Below, piece by piece: positions 17,854 through 26,224 of a stretch of DNA of 64,000 nt (positions are counted from its first letter, which is position 1; each line of letters starts with the position of its first letter). The translations under genes were made by a program, and so were the position numbers. Source of the stretch: Bacteroidales bacterium. GTDB taxonomy: Bacteria; Bacteroidota; Bacteroidia; Bacteroidales; UBA932. A model generated the notes under the pieces. That model was not told the DNA's origin. It worked only from the letters and a program-made list of their open reading frames with translations, and searched no databases. Location of the stretch: assembly GCA_017428725.1 (NCBI GenBank), contig JAFRQH010000009.1, positions 62,001-126,000 of the forward strand, written 5' to 3'.

Positions 17854-18591
17854 TTACTGGGCGATGAATTCGTAGACGATGTTGCCCTGCTGCTTGGGAG
17901 CGGCGTCCGCCTTGGCGGAGAACTTGGACAGGCGGGCGGCGCGGATGGCGAAAGCCCGCAGACAACCGTCCGTGGACGAGACCGCCTCGTCGACCTTGGC
18001 ATTGATGACAGCCCCACCGGGATTGACCGTGATGATCACGGTCACCTGCCCCGCACCCATACAACGGTACGCCGGAATGGGCAGCTTGCTGGCCTTGCGC
18101 CCCTCGAGATAATAAGACACGACAGACGGACCGCTGTAGACAGGCGCATCCTTGGGCGCCGGATCAGTCTGCTTCTGCGGCACCACAGAGCCCGGATCCG
18201 CCACATTGTCGTCCTGTACCTGGTACCCCCGGTCAAGCTCCTCCTGAAGCCGCTGCGCGTCCTTGTAGAGCTGCTCCGCGTCCGTGCCGCGGTCGTCCCG
18301 CAGTGCGGCGCGGTCCACCGCCACGCCACGGATGGCAGAAGCCGGCGTGGAGGCCAGCTGCTCCTGCAACCGGCGGCTGATGCTCTCCTTGAATTCCGCC
18401 TCCCGCTGCAGGCGCTCCACCTCCTCCTGGAGGCGTTCCATCTCCTCGTACTTCGAGAAATCGAGCACGAAGCTGTTCTCCTGCTTGAGGGAATAGTCCA
18501 GCCCCGCCAATAACAAGACAATCACCACCGCGAGATGGACGATCACGGTGGTGTAGATGCCTGCCTTGTCTTCTGAGGAGAGCCGGCGCAC
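17854..18591 (-). CDS. TonB-like energy transducer protein
   Basis: A 245-residue protein with one N-terminal membrane span (TVIVHLAVVIVLLLAG, about 14-30), a charged coiled-coil-like stretch at 45-90, a low-complexity linker, and a C-terminal domain (about 165-245) with the TonB pattern GQVTVIITVNPGGAVINAKV followed by LRAFAIRAARLSKFS. It lacks the long Pro-rich linker of classical TonB. Its place two genes after the ExbB-ExbD cluster supports a role in energising outer-membrane transport, though a Tol/Pal-like or other envelope role is possible. It ends the asnS-udk operon, 6 bp after the kinase gene. Confidence 0.65.
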   Translation of the reverse strand: MRRLSSEDKAGIYTTVIVHLAVVIVLLLAGLDYSLKQENSFVLDFSKYEEMERLQEEVERLQREAEFKESISRRLQEQLASTPASAIRGVAVDRAALRDDRGTDAEQLYKDAQRLQEELDRGYQVQDDNVADPGSVVPQKQTDPAPKDAPVYSGPSVVSYYLEGRKASKLPIPAYRCMGAGQVTVIITVNPGGAVINAKVDEAVSSTDGCLRAFAIRAARLSKFSAKADAAPKQQGNIVYEFIAQ

Positions 18592-18597
18592 GGCGGA

Positions 18598-19218
18598 TTA
18601 CTGCTTTTTGGCGAGGGACTTCTCCACGGTGGCGGTGATGATGTCGATGGCCACCTTGTTGTGTCCGCCCTGCGGGATGATGATGTCGGCGTAGCGCTTG
18701 CTGGGCTCGATGAACTGGAGGTACATCGGCTTGACCGTGCGCGAATAGCGCTCGATGACCCAGTGGACGTCCTTGCCGCGCTCGGTGATGTCGCGCGCCA
18801 TCACGCGCATCAGGCGGTCGTCGTCGTCCGCATCCACGAAAATCTTGACGTCCATCTGGTCGCGCAGGCGCTTGCAGGTGAAGATCAGGATGCCCTCGAT
18901 GATGATCACGTCGGCCGGCTCCACCGTCACCGTCTCAGTCTTGGAGCGCGAGCAGGAGATGTAGGAGTAGACCGGCTGCTGGATGGTCTTGCCGTGCTTG
19001 AGGTCACGGAGCTGGTCGCAGAGCAGGTCCCAGTCGATGGCGTCCGGGTGGTCGAAATTGTGCGCGCGCTTCTCCTCGTCGGAGAGGTCGCTGGAATCCT
19101 TGTAGTAGGAATCCTGGGGGATGACCACCACGCGCTTGGCGTTGAGCTGCTCGGTGATGGCCTTGACGACGGTGGTCTTTCCGGAGCCGGAGCCACCTGC
19201 AATACCGATGACTAACAT
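18598..19218 (-). CDS. udk: uridine kinase
   Basis: A 206-residue cytoplasmic enzyme of pyrimidine salvage that phosphorylates uridine and cytidine. The P-loop GIAGGSGSGKTT is at residues 4-15, the substrate motif QDSYYKD follows near 40, and the DHPDAIDWDLL segment is characteristic of the family. Length matches bacterial Udk. ATG 19218 shares one base with the AsnRS stop codon (TAATG), which fixes the start and indicates translational coupling. Confidence 0.95.
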   Translation of the reverse strand: MLVIGIAGGSGSGKTTVVKAITEQLNAKRVVVIPQDSYYKDSSDLSDEEKRAHNFDHPDAIDWDLLCDQLRDLKHGKTIQQPVYSYISCSRSKTETVTVEPADVIIIEGILIFTCKRLRDQMDVKIFVDADDDDRLMRVMARDITERGKDVHWVIERYSRTVKPMYLQFIEPSKRYADIIIPQGGHNKVAIDIITATVEKSLAKKQ

Positions 19219-20621
19219 TAGAATTCCGCGTTTTTCGGGGTTCTCGGGAAGGGGATGACGTCCCGGATGTTGGACATGCCGGTGATGAAGAGGAGCAGGC
19301 GCTCGAAGCCGAGGCCGAAGCCGCTGTGCGGGCAGCTGCCGAAGCGGCGGGTGTCGATGTACCACTCGAGGTTCTTGCGGCTCATCTTGAGCTCGTCGAT
19401 GCGTTTCTCGAGCTTGCCGAGGTCGGCCTCGCGCTCGGAACCGCCGATGATCTCGCCGATCTTCGGGAAGAGCACGTCCATCGCGCGGACCGTCCGGCCA
19501 TCTTCGTTCTGCTTCATATAGAAGGCCTTGATGTCTTTGGGATAGCCCGTGAGGATGACCGGCTTGCCGAAGTGTTTCTCCACGAGATAGCGCTCGTGCT
19601 CGCTCTGGAGGTCGATGCCCCAGGCGACCGGGTATTCGAACTGGACGCCGTTCTTGACGGCCTCCTCGAGGATGCGGATGCCCTCGGTGTATTCGAGGCG
19701 GACGAATTCCGTGCCGATGACGCCGCGCAGGCGCTCGATGAGCTCGGGGTCATAGCGGTCGTTGAGGAACTGGATGTCGTCCATACAGTGCTCCAGGGCG
19801 TAGGCGACGAGGTGCTTGATGAAGTCCTCGGCCAGGTCCATGTTGTCCTTGATGTCGTAGAAGGCCATCTCGGGCTCGACCATCCAGAACTCCGCGAGGT
19901 GGCGCGGGGTATTGGAGTTCTCGGCGCGGAAGGTCGGGCCGAAGGTGTAGATCTCGCCCAGCGCCGTGGCGCCGAGTTCGCCCTCCAGCTGCCCGCTCAC
20001 CGTCAGACTGGTCTGCTTGCCGAAGAAATCCTTGGCGTAGTCGATGCGGCCCTTCTTGTCGCGGGGCACGTTCTCGAGATCGAAGGTCGTGACCTGGAAC
20101 ATCTGGCCTGCACCCTCGGCATCGGAGGCTGTGATCAGCGGGGTGTGGAGGTAGACGAAGCCCTTGCTGTGGAAATACTCGTGGATGGCGAAGGCCATCT
20201 GGCTGCGCAGGCGGTAGATGGCGCCGAAGGTGTTGGTGCGGGGACGCAGGTGCGCGACGGTCCGCAGGTATTCGAAGGACGTGTCCTTCTTCTGCAGCGG
20301 ATAGCGCACAGGGTCGCAGCCGCCGTAGACCGTGATCTGCTCGGCCTTGACCTCCACGGCCTGGCCGCTGCCCACGGACTCCACCAGCCGGCCCTGCACG
20401 CCGATGCAGGCGCCCGTACTGATCTGAGCCAGCACCGGCTCCGTGTCGGCGTTCTTGTCCACGACGACCTGCAGGTTCTTGATGGTCGATCCGTCGTTGA
20501 GTGCGATGAACGCGATCTCTTTGTTCCCTCTCTTCGTCCTGACCCAACCTTTGGCCAGAACCTCCTGTCCTGCTTCCATCCGGAGCAGGTCCTTCACCTT
20601 GGTTCGAAGTATTTCCTTCAT
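19218..20621 (-). CDS. asnS: asparaginyl-tRNA synthetase
   Basis: A 467-residue class II aminoacyl-tRNA synthetase that charges tRNA-Asn. The N-terminal 110 residues form the OB-fold anticodon domain ([20 protein letters not shown]). The catalytic part shows motif 2 ([21 protein letters not shown]) and motif 3 ([15 protein letters not shown]). [10 protein letters not shown] favours AsnRS over AspRS. It starts 49 bp after a strong terminator that ends the exb cluster, so it should have its own promoter, though no clear -7 box was found in that gap. Confidence 0.96.
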   Translation of the reverse strand: MKEILRTKVKDLLRMEAGQEVLAKGWVRTKRGNKEIAFIALNDGSTIKNLQVVVDKNADTEPVLAQISTGACIGVQGRLVESVGSGQAVEVKAEQITVYGGCDPVRYPLQKKDTSFEYLRTVAHLRPRTNTFGAIYRLRSQMAFAIHEYFHSKGFVYLHTPLITASDAEGAGQMFQVTTFDLENVPRDKKGRIDYAKDFFGKQTSLTVSGQLEGELGATALGEIYTFGPTFRAENSNTPRHLAEFWMVEPEMAFYDIKDNMDLAEDFIKHLVAYALEHCMDDIQFLNDRYDPELIERLRGVIGTEFVRLEYTEGIRILEEAVKNGVQFEYPVAWGIDLQSEHERYLVEKHFGKPVILTGYPKDIKAFYMKQNEDGRTVRAMDVLFPKIGEIIGGSEREADLGKLEKRIDELKMSRKNLEWYIDTRRFGSCPHSGFGLGFERLLLFITGMSNIRDVIPFPRTPKNAEF

Positions 20622-20636
20622 TTCGATTTATGGATT

Positions 20637-20667
20637 TTAAAAAGCAGCCCTCGTTGAAGGGGGCTGC
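20637..20667 (-). terminator. intrinsic terminator after the exb cluster
   Basis: On the minus strand GCAGCCC (from 20667) pairs with GGGCTGC (to 20644) and is followed by TTTTTAAAA. It lies 23 bp after the last ExbD stop. Confidence 0.8.
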
Positions 20668-20689
20668 TCGTATGCGTTACTGCAAAAAC

Positions 20690-21157
20690 TTATTTCGCAG
20701 GCTTCCTTGCGGAGTACATGATCTTAAGCGCGGAGCAACGTCTGAGCTCCTGCTTAACATCGGTTACGATACCCATTCTGACATCCTGGTCAGCCCGGAT
20801 GGACACGGTCATGAGCTGGCGGTCGGCCTCGCTCAGGGCGTCACGCTCCGCGGCGATGAAGTCGCGGATGTCGTCCGTGGTGCGGAAGGAATCGTTCAAC
20901 TGGATACGGGCATCGGTACCGAACTGGCCCTGATACTGAAGGGTCGGGGAGCCGATGTTGATGTAGGAGTTGAGGTCCTTGCGCTCCAGTTTGACGACCT
21001 CGGAGGCCTCAGGCGTGGTGACTTTGACCTTCTGCTCGGTCTCACGCATCTGCGTGGTGACCATGAAGAAGAACAGGAGCATGAACACGATATCCGACAG
21101 AGAGCTCGAGGTGATACCCGGCATCTCTTTCTTGTCGCCTTTCTTGAATCTTGACAT
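20690..21157 (-). CDS. exbD: ExbD-type biopolymer transport protein
   Basis: A 155-residue inner-membrane protein with one span near residues 22-40 (LSDIVFMLLFFFMVTTQM) and a periplasmic C-terminal domain. The span carries the family's conserved acidic residue (Asp of SDIVF). With ExbB it couples proton flow to TonB and so to SusC-type receptors. It is the last gene of the cluster, 17 bp after a longer ExbD paralogue; two ExbD genes in tandem is usual in Bacteroidetes. Confidence 0.9.
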   Translation of the reverse strand: MSRFKKGDKKEMPGITSSSLSDIVFMLLFFFMVTTQMRETEQKVKVTTPEASEVVKLERKDLNSYINIGSPTLQYQGQFGTDARIQLNDSFRTTDDIRDFIAAERDALSEADRQLMTVSIRADQDVRMGIVTDVKQELRRCSALKIMYSARKPAK

Positions 21158-21174
21158 AATGCTTTCCTCCTATT

Positions 21175-21759
21175 TTATCTTCTTCTTCCGACGTCCTTAG
21201 GCTCTGCCTCGGAAATGTTCTGCGGGATACAGTCACGGACGATCTTCTGCTCATCCTCGGTGAGGGCGGAGTAGACCTTGCTGAATTCGCGCATCGAGAA
21301 CTCGTCACGAAGTTCGTTGACGGCCTTCACGAGTTCGTTCTGGACGGCGATGTAGGCCTGGTAGCTCGTACCACGGTCGTTCTGCAGGGAGATAACGCCC
21401 TTGGAGACAGGGTACGTGCCCCGGCTGTATCCTTCGATCTCCTTCACTTCCTTCTCGGGGAGGTTGGGATCGTTGGCAGGGTTGCTTAAGAACTCTTTGA
21501 TCTTGTCTTTGAGCTGGGAGACATCTATGGCATCGGAACCGGCAAGAATCCTATCGGCAGAGTTGATCTTCACCACGATGATATTGCGGCGATTGACCTT
21601 CTGGTCCTCGACCTTCTGATTGGGATCAGGCATCGGGGGGAGACGACGGGACAATCCGAAGTGCGAACCCATCGTTGTGGTCATCAGGAAGTAGCACAAC
21701 AACAGGAAGGCGATATCGGCCGTAGAACTCGAATTGATTGCTGGTGTTTTCTTAGCCAT
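21175..21759 (-). CDS. exbD: second ExbD-type protein, long form
   Basis: A 194-residue ExbD paralogue. The membrane span STADIAFLLLCYFLMTTTM (about 12-30) has the conserved Asp. The periplasmic part is longer than in the downstream ExbD and contains RLPPMPDPNQKVEDQKVNRR and a final DVGRRR tail. It starts 2 bp after the upstream membrane-protein gene. The two ExbD proteins probably form a mixed complex with ExbB, as inferred for related clusters. Confidence 0.9.
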   Translation of the reverse strand: MAKKTPAINSSSTADIAFLLLCYFLMTTTMGSHFGLSRRLPPMPDPNQKVEDQKVNRRNIIVVKINSADRILAGSDAIDVSQLKDKIKEFLSNPANDPNLPEKEVKEIEGYSRGTYPVSKGVISLQNDRGTSYQAYIAVQNELVKAVNELRDEFSMREFSKVYSALTEDEQKIVRDCIPQNISEAEPKDVGRRR

Positions 21760-21761
21760 AG

Positions 21762-22205
21762 TTACTTCTTGTTAGCGATAGCCAGACGGATTTCACCGAC
21801 GATGATGGCAAGAACGGCGCCGACACCGACGATAGCCGTGAGGTTCAGGATGGTATCAGTAAGCTTGAGCTGTCCGGCGGGGACTTCGGGTCCCACATAG
21901 CCGGGAACGGGGTTGCCCTTGGCAAGCAGGAATGCCACCAGGCACACGGCTGCGATGGCGAGGAGCGAAATGCCCATCTTGACGAGGGACTTCGGATCGT
22001 TCGCAACACTGATGATGAGCCCGATGATAATCCAGCAGAAGAGGGCGATGCCGATCATAATGGCCGCCCAGGTGAGCAGCACATTCGTCGGTTTGGTCGC
22101 GACCTTGTTGACTTCGAAGCCGGAGACAAAGCCCCAGACCACGATCGCGACGCTGATGAGGATCAGCACCACCATACCCCATTTGAATATCTTGTTGAGT
22201 TTCAT
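21762..22205 (-). CDS. small four-span membrane protein of the exb cluster
   Basis: A 147-residue protein of unknown function with about four hydrophobic segments (residues 10-28, 43-66, 78-95, 118-138) and a short Pro-rich loop NPVPGYVGPEVPAG. It sits between ExbB and the two ExbD genes with 2 bp to the next gene. Similar small membrane proteins recur at this place in Bacteroidetes clusters, which suggests an accessory role in the ExbB-ExbD motor. Confidence 0.75.
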   Translation of the reverse strand: MKLNKIFKWGMVVLILISVAIVVWGFVSGFEVNKVATKPTNVLLTWAAIMIGIALFCWIIIGLIISVANDPKSLVKMGISLLAIAAVCLVAFLLAKGNPVPGYVGPEVPAGQLKLTDTILNLTAIVGVGAVLAIIVGEIRLAIANKK

Positions 22206-22254
22206 TATTCAGTTTTTTAGAAAAACAGTTTTTGAAAACGGGGGTTGGGGGTGA

Positions 22255-22995
22255 TTATTTCTTCTGGCCGTATTTGGTCAGCACGTCGATCAGGCTGATC
22301 GAGGAGTCCTCCATGTCGATGGTGATGGACTCGATCTTGGCGAGGATGTAGTTGTAGAACACCTGCAGGATCATGGCGACGATCAGACCACCGACCGTAG
22401 TGATAAGGGCGACCTTCATACCACCGGCGACGACGTTCGGGGAGATATCACCCGCAGCCTGGATGGCGTCGAAGGCGTTGATCATACCGATAACCGTACC
22501 AAGGAATCCCAGGGACGGGGCGATGGCGATGAACAGGGAGATCCAGGACAGGCCGCTCTCCAGCTGGCTCTGCTGCACGCTGCCGTAGGAGACGATGGTC
22601 TTCTCGACCACATCGAGACCCTGGTCGTAACGGAGGAGACCCTGATAGAAGATGCTGGCGACCGGACCGCGGGTGTTGCGGCAGACCTCCTTGGCTTTCT
22701 CAATGCCACCTTCCTCAAGGGCAGCCTCGACTTTCTCCACGAGCTTCTTGGTGTTGATCTTGGAGAAGGAGAGATAGAGGATGCGCTCGATGGCGAGGGC
22801 AAGACCGATGATCAAGCAGATGATGATCAAGGACATGAACGCAGGACCACCTTCGATGAATTTCTGCTTGAGAGCCTGGTTGAGGGGCTGCTCGCTGCCG
22901 CTGAGCAGGTCAGCTGCGCTCATCTCCTGGGCGAATGCGTTTGCAGAGAAGGCCATAGCGCCTGCAACTGCCAAAAACCTGAAAAACTTTTTCAT
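22255..22995 (-). CDS. exbB: ExbB/MotA/TolQ-type proton channel protein
   Basis: A 246-residue inner-membrane protein with an N-terminal signal-like segment (MKKFFRFLAVAGAMAFSANAFAQ) and three further spans near 53-72, 150-170 and 195-215. The MotA/TolQ/ExbB core reads SWISLFIAIAPSLGFLGTVIGMINAF. With the ExbD proteins it forms the motor that energises TonB. It is first in the operon, with a -7 box 44 bp upstream. Confidence 0.92.
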   Translation of the reverse strand: MKKFFRFLAVAGAMAFSANAFAQEMSAADLLSGSEQPLNQALKQKFIEGGPAFMSLIIICLIIGLALAIERILYLSFSKINTKKLVEKVEAALEEGGIEKAKEVCRNTRGPVASIFYQGLLRYDQGLDVVEKTIVSYGSVQQSQLESGLSWISLFIAIAPSLGFLGTVIGMINAFDAIQAAGDISPNVVAGGMKVALITTVGGLIVAMILQVFYNYILAKIESITIDMEDSSISLIDVLTKYGQKK

Positions 22996-23038
22996 AATGA
23001 ATTTGATAATGTATTAGTTGTGATATATTCTATGCGTT

Positions 23039-23072
23039 CAAATCTATCTAAAAGCGGTGCAATTTAGCAAAA
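23039..23072 (-). promoter_or_regulatory. promoter of the exb cluster
   Basis: CAAATCTA at 23039-23046 reads TAGATTTG on the minus strand (TAnnTTTG). TTTTTTTGC, reading from about 23074 to 23066, is a -33 candidate at about 20 bp spacing. Confidence 0.6.
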
Positions 23073-23091
23073 AAAATCCATTTATCAATAA

Positions 23092-24159
23092 TTATTTTGA
23101 GATTTCGCCCTTCAAGTTCTTTTCAAGCAGGGCCTTGACTTTGGCATTGTCCGCGTGTTCGCCCATCAGATAGAAGAGTTTGCCCAGCGCGCTCTCCGTG
23201 GTGATGTCGTGGCCGCAGACCACGCCGGCGTCCTTGAGCGCACGCCCGGTGGCGTAGATGTCCATATCCACGTCCCCGCTCAGACACTGCGTGACGTTGA
23301 GCAGGATCTTGCCGCGGTCGGCCGCCTCGCGCACCAGCGAGAGGAACCACGGGCGGCAAGGCGCATTGCCGGCGCCGTAGGTCTCCAGGATGACGGCCCG
23401 CGAGCCGTCCCCGAGCAGGATGTCCCGGACGGCCTGCTCCGTGATGCCCGGGTGCAGCTTGAGCACGGACACGCGCGTGTCCAGCGTGGTGTGGATGGAC
23501 ACGCCCCTGCGGCGGTCGTAGCCATAGTGGATGAAGCTGTTGTTGTACTTGATGTTGATGCCGGCCGTGGCGAGGGGCGGGTAGTTGGGTGACTTGAAGG
23601 CGTCGAAGCCCGTGGCGTTGACCTTGACGCTGCGGTTCCCCCGCAGCAGCTGCGCGTTGAAGCAGATGCTGACTTCGGGCACCATCGGGTGTTTGTGGGA
23701 GTCCTTGGCGGTGGCGATCTCCACGGCGGAGATGAGGTTCTCCTTGCCGTCGGTGCGCGGCCGGCCGATCGGCAGCTGGCTGCCGGTGAAGACGACGGGC
23801 TTGCCCAGGTTCTCCAGCATGAAGCTCAGGGCGGAGGCGCTGTAGGCCATCGTGTCCGTCCCGTGCAGGATCACGAAGCCGTCGTAGTCGTCGTAGCGCT
23901 CCCGGATGAGGCGCGCCAGGGACTGCCAGAGCGCCGGCTCCACGTCCGAGGAGTCGATGAGCGGGTTGAAGGTGAAGGAGTCGATCTTCATCGCGAACTT
24001 GCGCAGTTCGGGCACTTCCTCGAGGATGCCGCTGAAGTCGAAGGGCTTGAGCGTCCCGTCGGCGGGATCCTCTTTCATCCCGATGGTGCCGCCGGTATAG
24101 ATCAGCAGCACGGCATTGCGGATGGACCGCTCCGGGAACAGGTTGAAACTCAGTTTCAT
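23092..24159 (-). CDS. ansA: type I L-asparaginase
   Basis: A 355-residue enzyme that hydrolyses asparagine to aspartate and ammonia. The first catalytic Thr is in YTGGTIGM and the second in HGTDTMAYSASAL. There is no signal peptide, which fits the cytoplasmic low-affinity type. ATG 24159 overlaps the TatD stop by 4 bp (ATGA); an open frame that runs on to 24876 is only the shadow of tatD. It is last in the dprA-tatD-ansA group. Confidence 0.93.
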   Translation of the reverse strand: MKLSFNLFPERSIRNAVLLIYTGGTIGMKEDPADGTLKPFDFSGILEEVPELRKFAMKIDSFTFNPLIDSSDVEPALWQSLARLIRERYDDYDGFVILHGTDTMAYSASALSFMLENLGKPVVFTGSQLPIGRPRTDGKENLISAVEIATAKDSHKHPMVPEVSICFNAQLLRGNRSVKVNATGFDAFKSPNYPPLATAGINIKYNNSFIHYGYDRRRGVSIHTTLDTRVSVLKLHPGITEQAVRDILLGDGSRAVILETYGAGNAPCRPWFLSLVREAADRGKILLNVTQCLSGDVDMDIYATGRALKDAGVVCGHDITTESALGKLFYLMGEHADNAKVKALLEKNLKGEISK

Positions 24160-24926
24160 AGGGCAAACAGTCTTCTGGCGTTGTCTGTGGTCACGGTGGC
24201 CACTTCCTCCACGCTGACGCCTTTCTGGCCGGCCAAGAAAGCGGCGATCAGGGGGATGTAGGCGCTCTCGTTGCGCTCGCCGCGGTGCGGCACCGGGGTC
24301 AGGTAGGGGGCGTCCGTCTCCAGCAGGATGCGGTCCAGCGGGATGCGCTTGACCGTCTCGGCGAGGGACGCCTTGCGGAACGTCACCACGCCGCCGATCC
24401 CCACGTACCAGTCCCCGCCCAGCCGCCGCAGGCGGTCGAACATCTCGGCGCTGCCGCTGAAGGCGTGGAGGTTGCCCCGCAGGCCGAGGTGCCGGCAGTC
24501 GGCGATGATGGCGAAGAAGTCCTCCGTGGCTTCCCGCAGGTGGATGTTGACCGGCAGGTCCCACGCCGCGGCGAGCTCCAGCTGGACCCGGAAGGCCTCT
24601 TTCTGCTCCTCCTTGGTCTCGGCGCCGTAGTGGTAGTCGAGCCCGATTTCGCCCACGGCCACGATCCCGCGGCCGCGCCAGGCCTCCAGGGCGTCGACCT
24701 CCCGGCGCCAGTCCTTGTCCACGGACCCGGGGTAGAGCCCGAGCATCGGGCGCAGCACCCCGGGGTGCCGGGCGCACAGGCTGAACATCCGCTCCCGCTC
24801 GCGGGAGTCCACGTCCGCCTGCAGCTGTACGGACACGCCCGCCGCCAAGGCGCGCGCGACGATCTCGTCCTCGCACCCGGCGAAAGCCTCGTCATACGTG
24901 TGGGTATGCGTGTCGATGAATTCCAT
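24156..24926 (-). CDS. tatD: TatD-family metal-dependent deoxyribonuclease
   Basis: A 256-residue TIM-barrel hydrolase. The metal ligands are seen in FIDTHTHTYDEAF, in GEIGLDYHYG, in NIHLREA, in LHAFSGS and in LLETDAPYL. TatD proteins are 3'-5' DNases tied to DNA repair. It lies 10 bp after dprA, and its stop overlaps the asparaginase start. Confidence 0.93.
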   Translation of the reverse strand: MEFIDTHTHTYDEAFAGCEDEIVARALAAGVSVQLQADVDSRERERMFSLCARHPGVLRPMLGLYPGSVDKDWRREVDALEAWRGRGIVAVGEIGLDYHYGAETKEEQKEAFRVQLELAAAWDLPVNIHLREATEDFFAIIADCRHLGLRGNLHAFSGSAEMFDRLRRLGGDWYVGIGGVVTFRKASLAETVKRIPLDRILLETDAPYLTPVPHRGERNESAYIPLIAAFLAGQKGVSVEEVATVTTDNARRLFAL

Positions 24927-24936
24927 CTAGACAAAG

Positions 24937-26109
24937 TTAGCTATTTTTTGTATTAATGGAGCATCTCTGCAGCAGATCTATGTGCAGGAAGCCCTCCTCC
25001 TCGAGCAGGCCCGTGCCGCGGGCCACGTCGGCGTAGCCCAGGCCGGTCTCTCGGCAGAGCTCGTCGAACTGGATGCCGCGCTGCGCGCGGACCGTCGTGG
25101 CCAGGCGCACCAGCCGCTCCACCTCGTCCGCGGGCAGTGCGCTCTCGAAGCGCCGGCGCACGGCCGTCGCGAGGTCGGCCGTGCGGGTGCGCCGCAGGCG
25201 TCCCAGGCCGAGCGCGACGGGCAGCGCCGCCGGGTCCGTGACCGGCGCCGCCACCTGCTCGCGCAGCAGCCGGTTGCAGCCCTGCGAGCGCGGGTCGTCG
25301 ATCCGGCCAGGCACGGCGAAGACGTCCCGGCCGTACCCGGCGGCCAGCCGGGCCGTGATCATCCCGCCTCCGCGCTCGCGCGACTCTACTAATATGGTGG
25401 CCCCGGCCAGCCCCGCAATGATGCGGTTGCGGCGCAGGAAGTTGAACGGGGCCGGCCAGGTCCCGGGCGGGTAGTCCGTCACGAGGGCGCAGCCGGGCGT
25501 GGCGGTCATCCGCTCCACGAAGGCGGCGTGGCGGCGCGGGTAGACGTCCTCCACGCCGACCGGGCTCACGCCCACGGTCGGCAGCCCGCAGTCCAGCGCC
25601 GCCGCGTGGGCGGTGATGTCCACGCCCAGCGCCAGCCCGCTGACCACCAGCGGCCGGGCCGGCGCCTCGCCGAGCGCCCACACGATGCGCTGGCAGGCCC
25701 CGCGCCCGTACAGGCTCTGGTCGCGCGTGCCCACGATGGCCACGGCGGGCCGCTCCCCGAACAGCTCCGCCACCGGCGTGGCGCTGCGCACATAGAGCAG
25801 CAGCGGCGCGTCGGGACAGGCGCGCAGGGCCTCCGGGTAGTGCTCGTCGAAGAGGCTCAGGAACTGGTAGCCGAGCGAGCGGAGCCGCTCATACTCGGCC
25901 CGGGCGGCCTCCAGGGCCTCCGGCCCGATCCGCTCCGCTCGGGCGTTGTAGGGACCGAACAGCTCCAGCCGCTCCTGCCCGGACAGGGCGAAGACCGCCT
26001 CGGCCGAGCCGAGCGCGTCGATCAGGTTGTGGGAGAATTTGGGTTCGTTGCCGAAAATGGCGTTGAGCGCGATGGCGCTCACCAGGGGGGCAGATGCATC
26101 TTTGTCCAT
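24937..26109 (-). CDS. dprA: DNA-processing protein DprA
   Basis: A 390-residue protein that binds incoming single-stranded DNA and loads RecA during natural transformation. The Rossmann core shows AIVGTRDQSLYGRGA, VVSGLALGVDITAHAAAL, PVGVEDVYPRRHA and FNFLRRNRIIAGLAG. A winged-helix tail (GIQFDELCRETGLGYADVARGTGLLEEEGFLHI) follows. GC content is very high in the C-terminal half. A TATTTTTG box lies 26 bp upstream, and the queA-end island has been inserted between this gene and queA. Confidence 0.94.
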   Translation of the reverse strand: MDKDASAPLVSAIALNAIFGNEPKFSHNLIDALGSAEAVFALSGQERLELFGPYNARAERIGPEALEAARAEYERLRSLGYQFLSLFDEHYPEALRACPDAPLLLYVRSATPVAELFGERPAVAIVGTRDQSLYGRGACQRIVWALGEAPARPLVVSGLALGVDITAHAAALDCGLPTVGVSPVGVEDVYPRRHAAFVERMTATPGCALVTDYPPGTWPAPFNFLRRNRIIAGLAGATILVESRERGGGMITARLAAGYGRDVFAVPGRIDDPRSQGCNRLLREQVAAPVTDPAALPVALGLGRLRRTRTADLATAVRRRFESALPADEVERLVRLATTVRAQRGIQFDELCRETGLGYADVARGTGLLEEEGFLHIDLLQRCSINTKNS

Positions 26110-26134
26110 TTCTCATAGTGTTTGTGTCCGTGGA

Positions 26135-26142
26135 CAAAAATA
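26135..26142 (-). promoter_or_regulatory. -7 box of dprA that doubles as a terminator T-run
   Basis: CAAAAATA reads TATTTTTG on the minus strand. It directly follows the hairpin at 26143-26176, so the same bases serve as the T-tract of that terminator. Confidence 0.55.
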
Positions 26143-26176
26143 CGAAAACCGGCCGACCCAGTCAACCGGTTTTTCG
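26143..26176 (-). terminator. intrinsic terminator upstream of dprA
   Basis: CGAAAACCGG (26143-26152) pairs with CCGGTTTTTCG (26166-26176), one base bulged; TATTTTTG follows on the minus strand. Without the island it would lie just after queA and so is probably the original queA terminator. Confidence 0.65.
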
Positions 26177-26197
26177 GATCATCCGTGCAGGAAACCG

Positions 26198-26222
26198 CTA
26201 CACAATCAGCAGCGCGTCGCCG
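26198..26222. repeat. left copy of 25-bp direct repeat of the queA 3' end
   Basis: These 25 bp are identical to 30884-30908, which encode the last seven residues (GDALLIV) and stop codon of queA. The bases on either side of both copies differ. It lies 3 bp from the stop of the Cys-rich gene. Confidence 0.85.
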
Positions 26223-26224
26223 AA

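Noticed and set aside
24160..24876. N-terminal extension of the asparaginase frame
   Set aside because: This stretch is the tatD gene read in another frame; the asparaginase family starts at ATG 24159, which overlaps the tatD stop by 4 bp.
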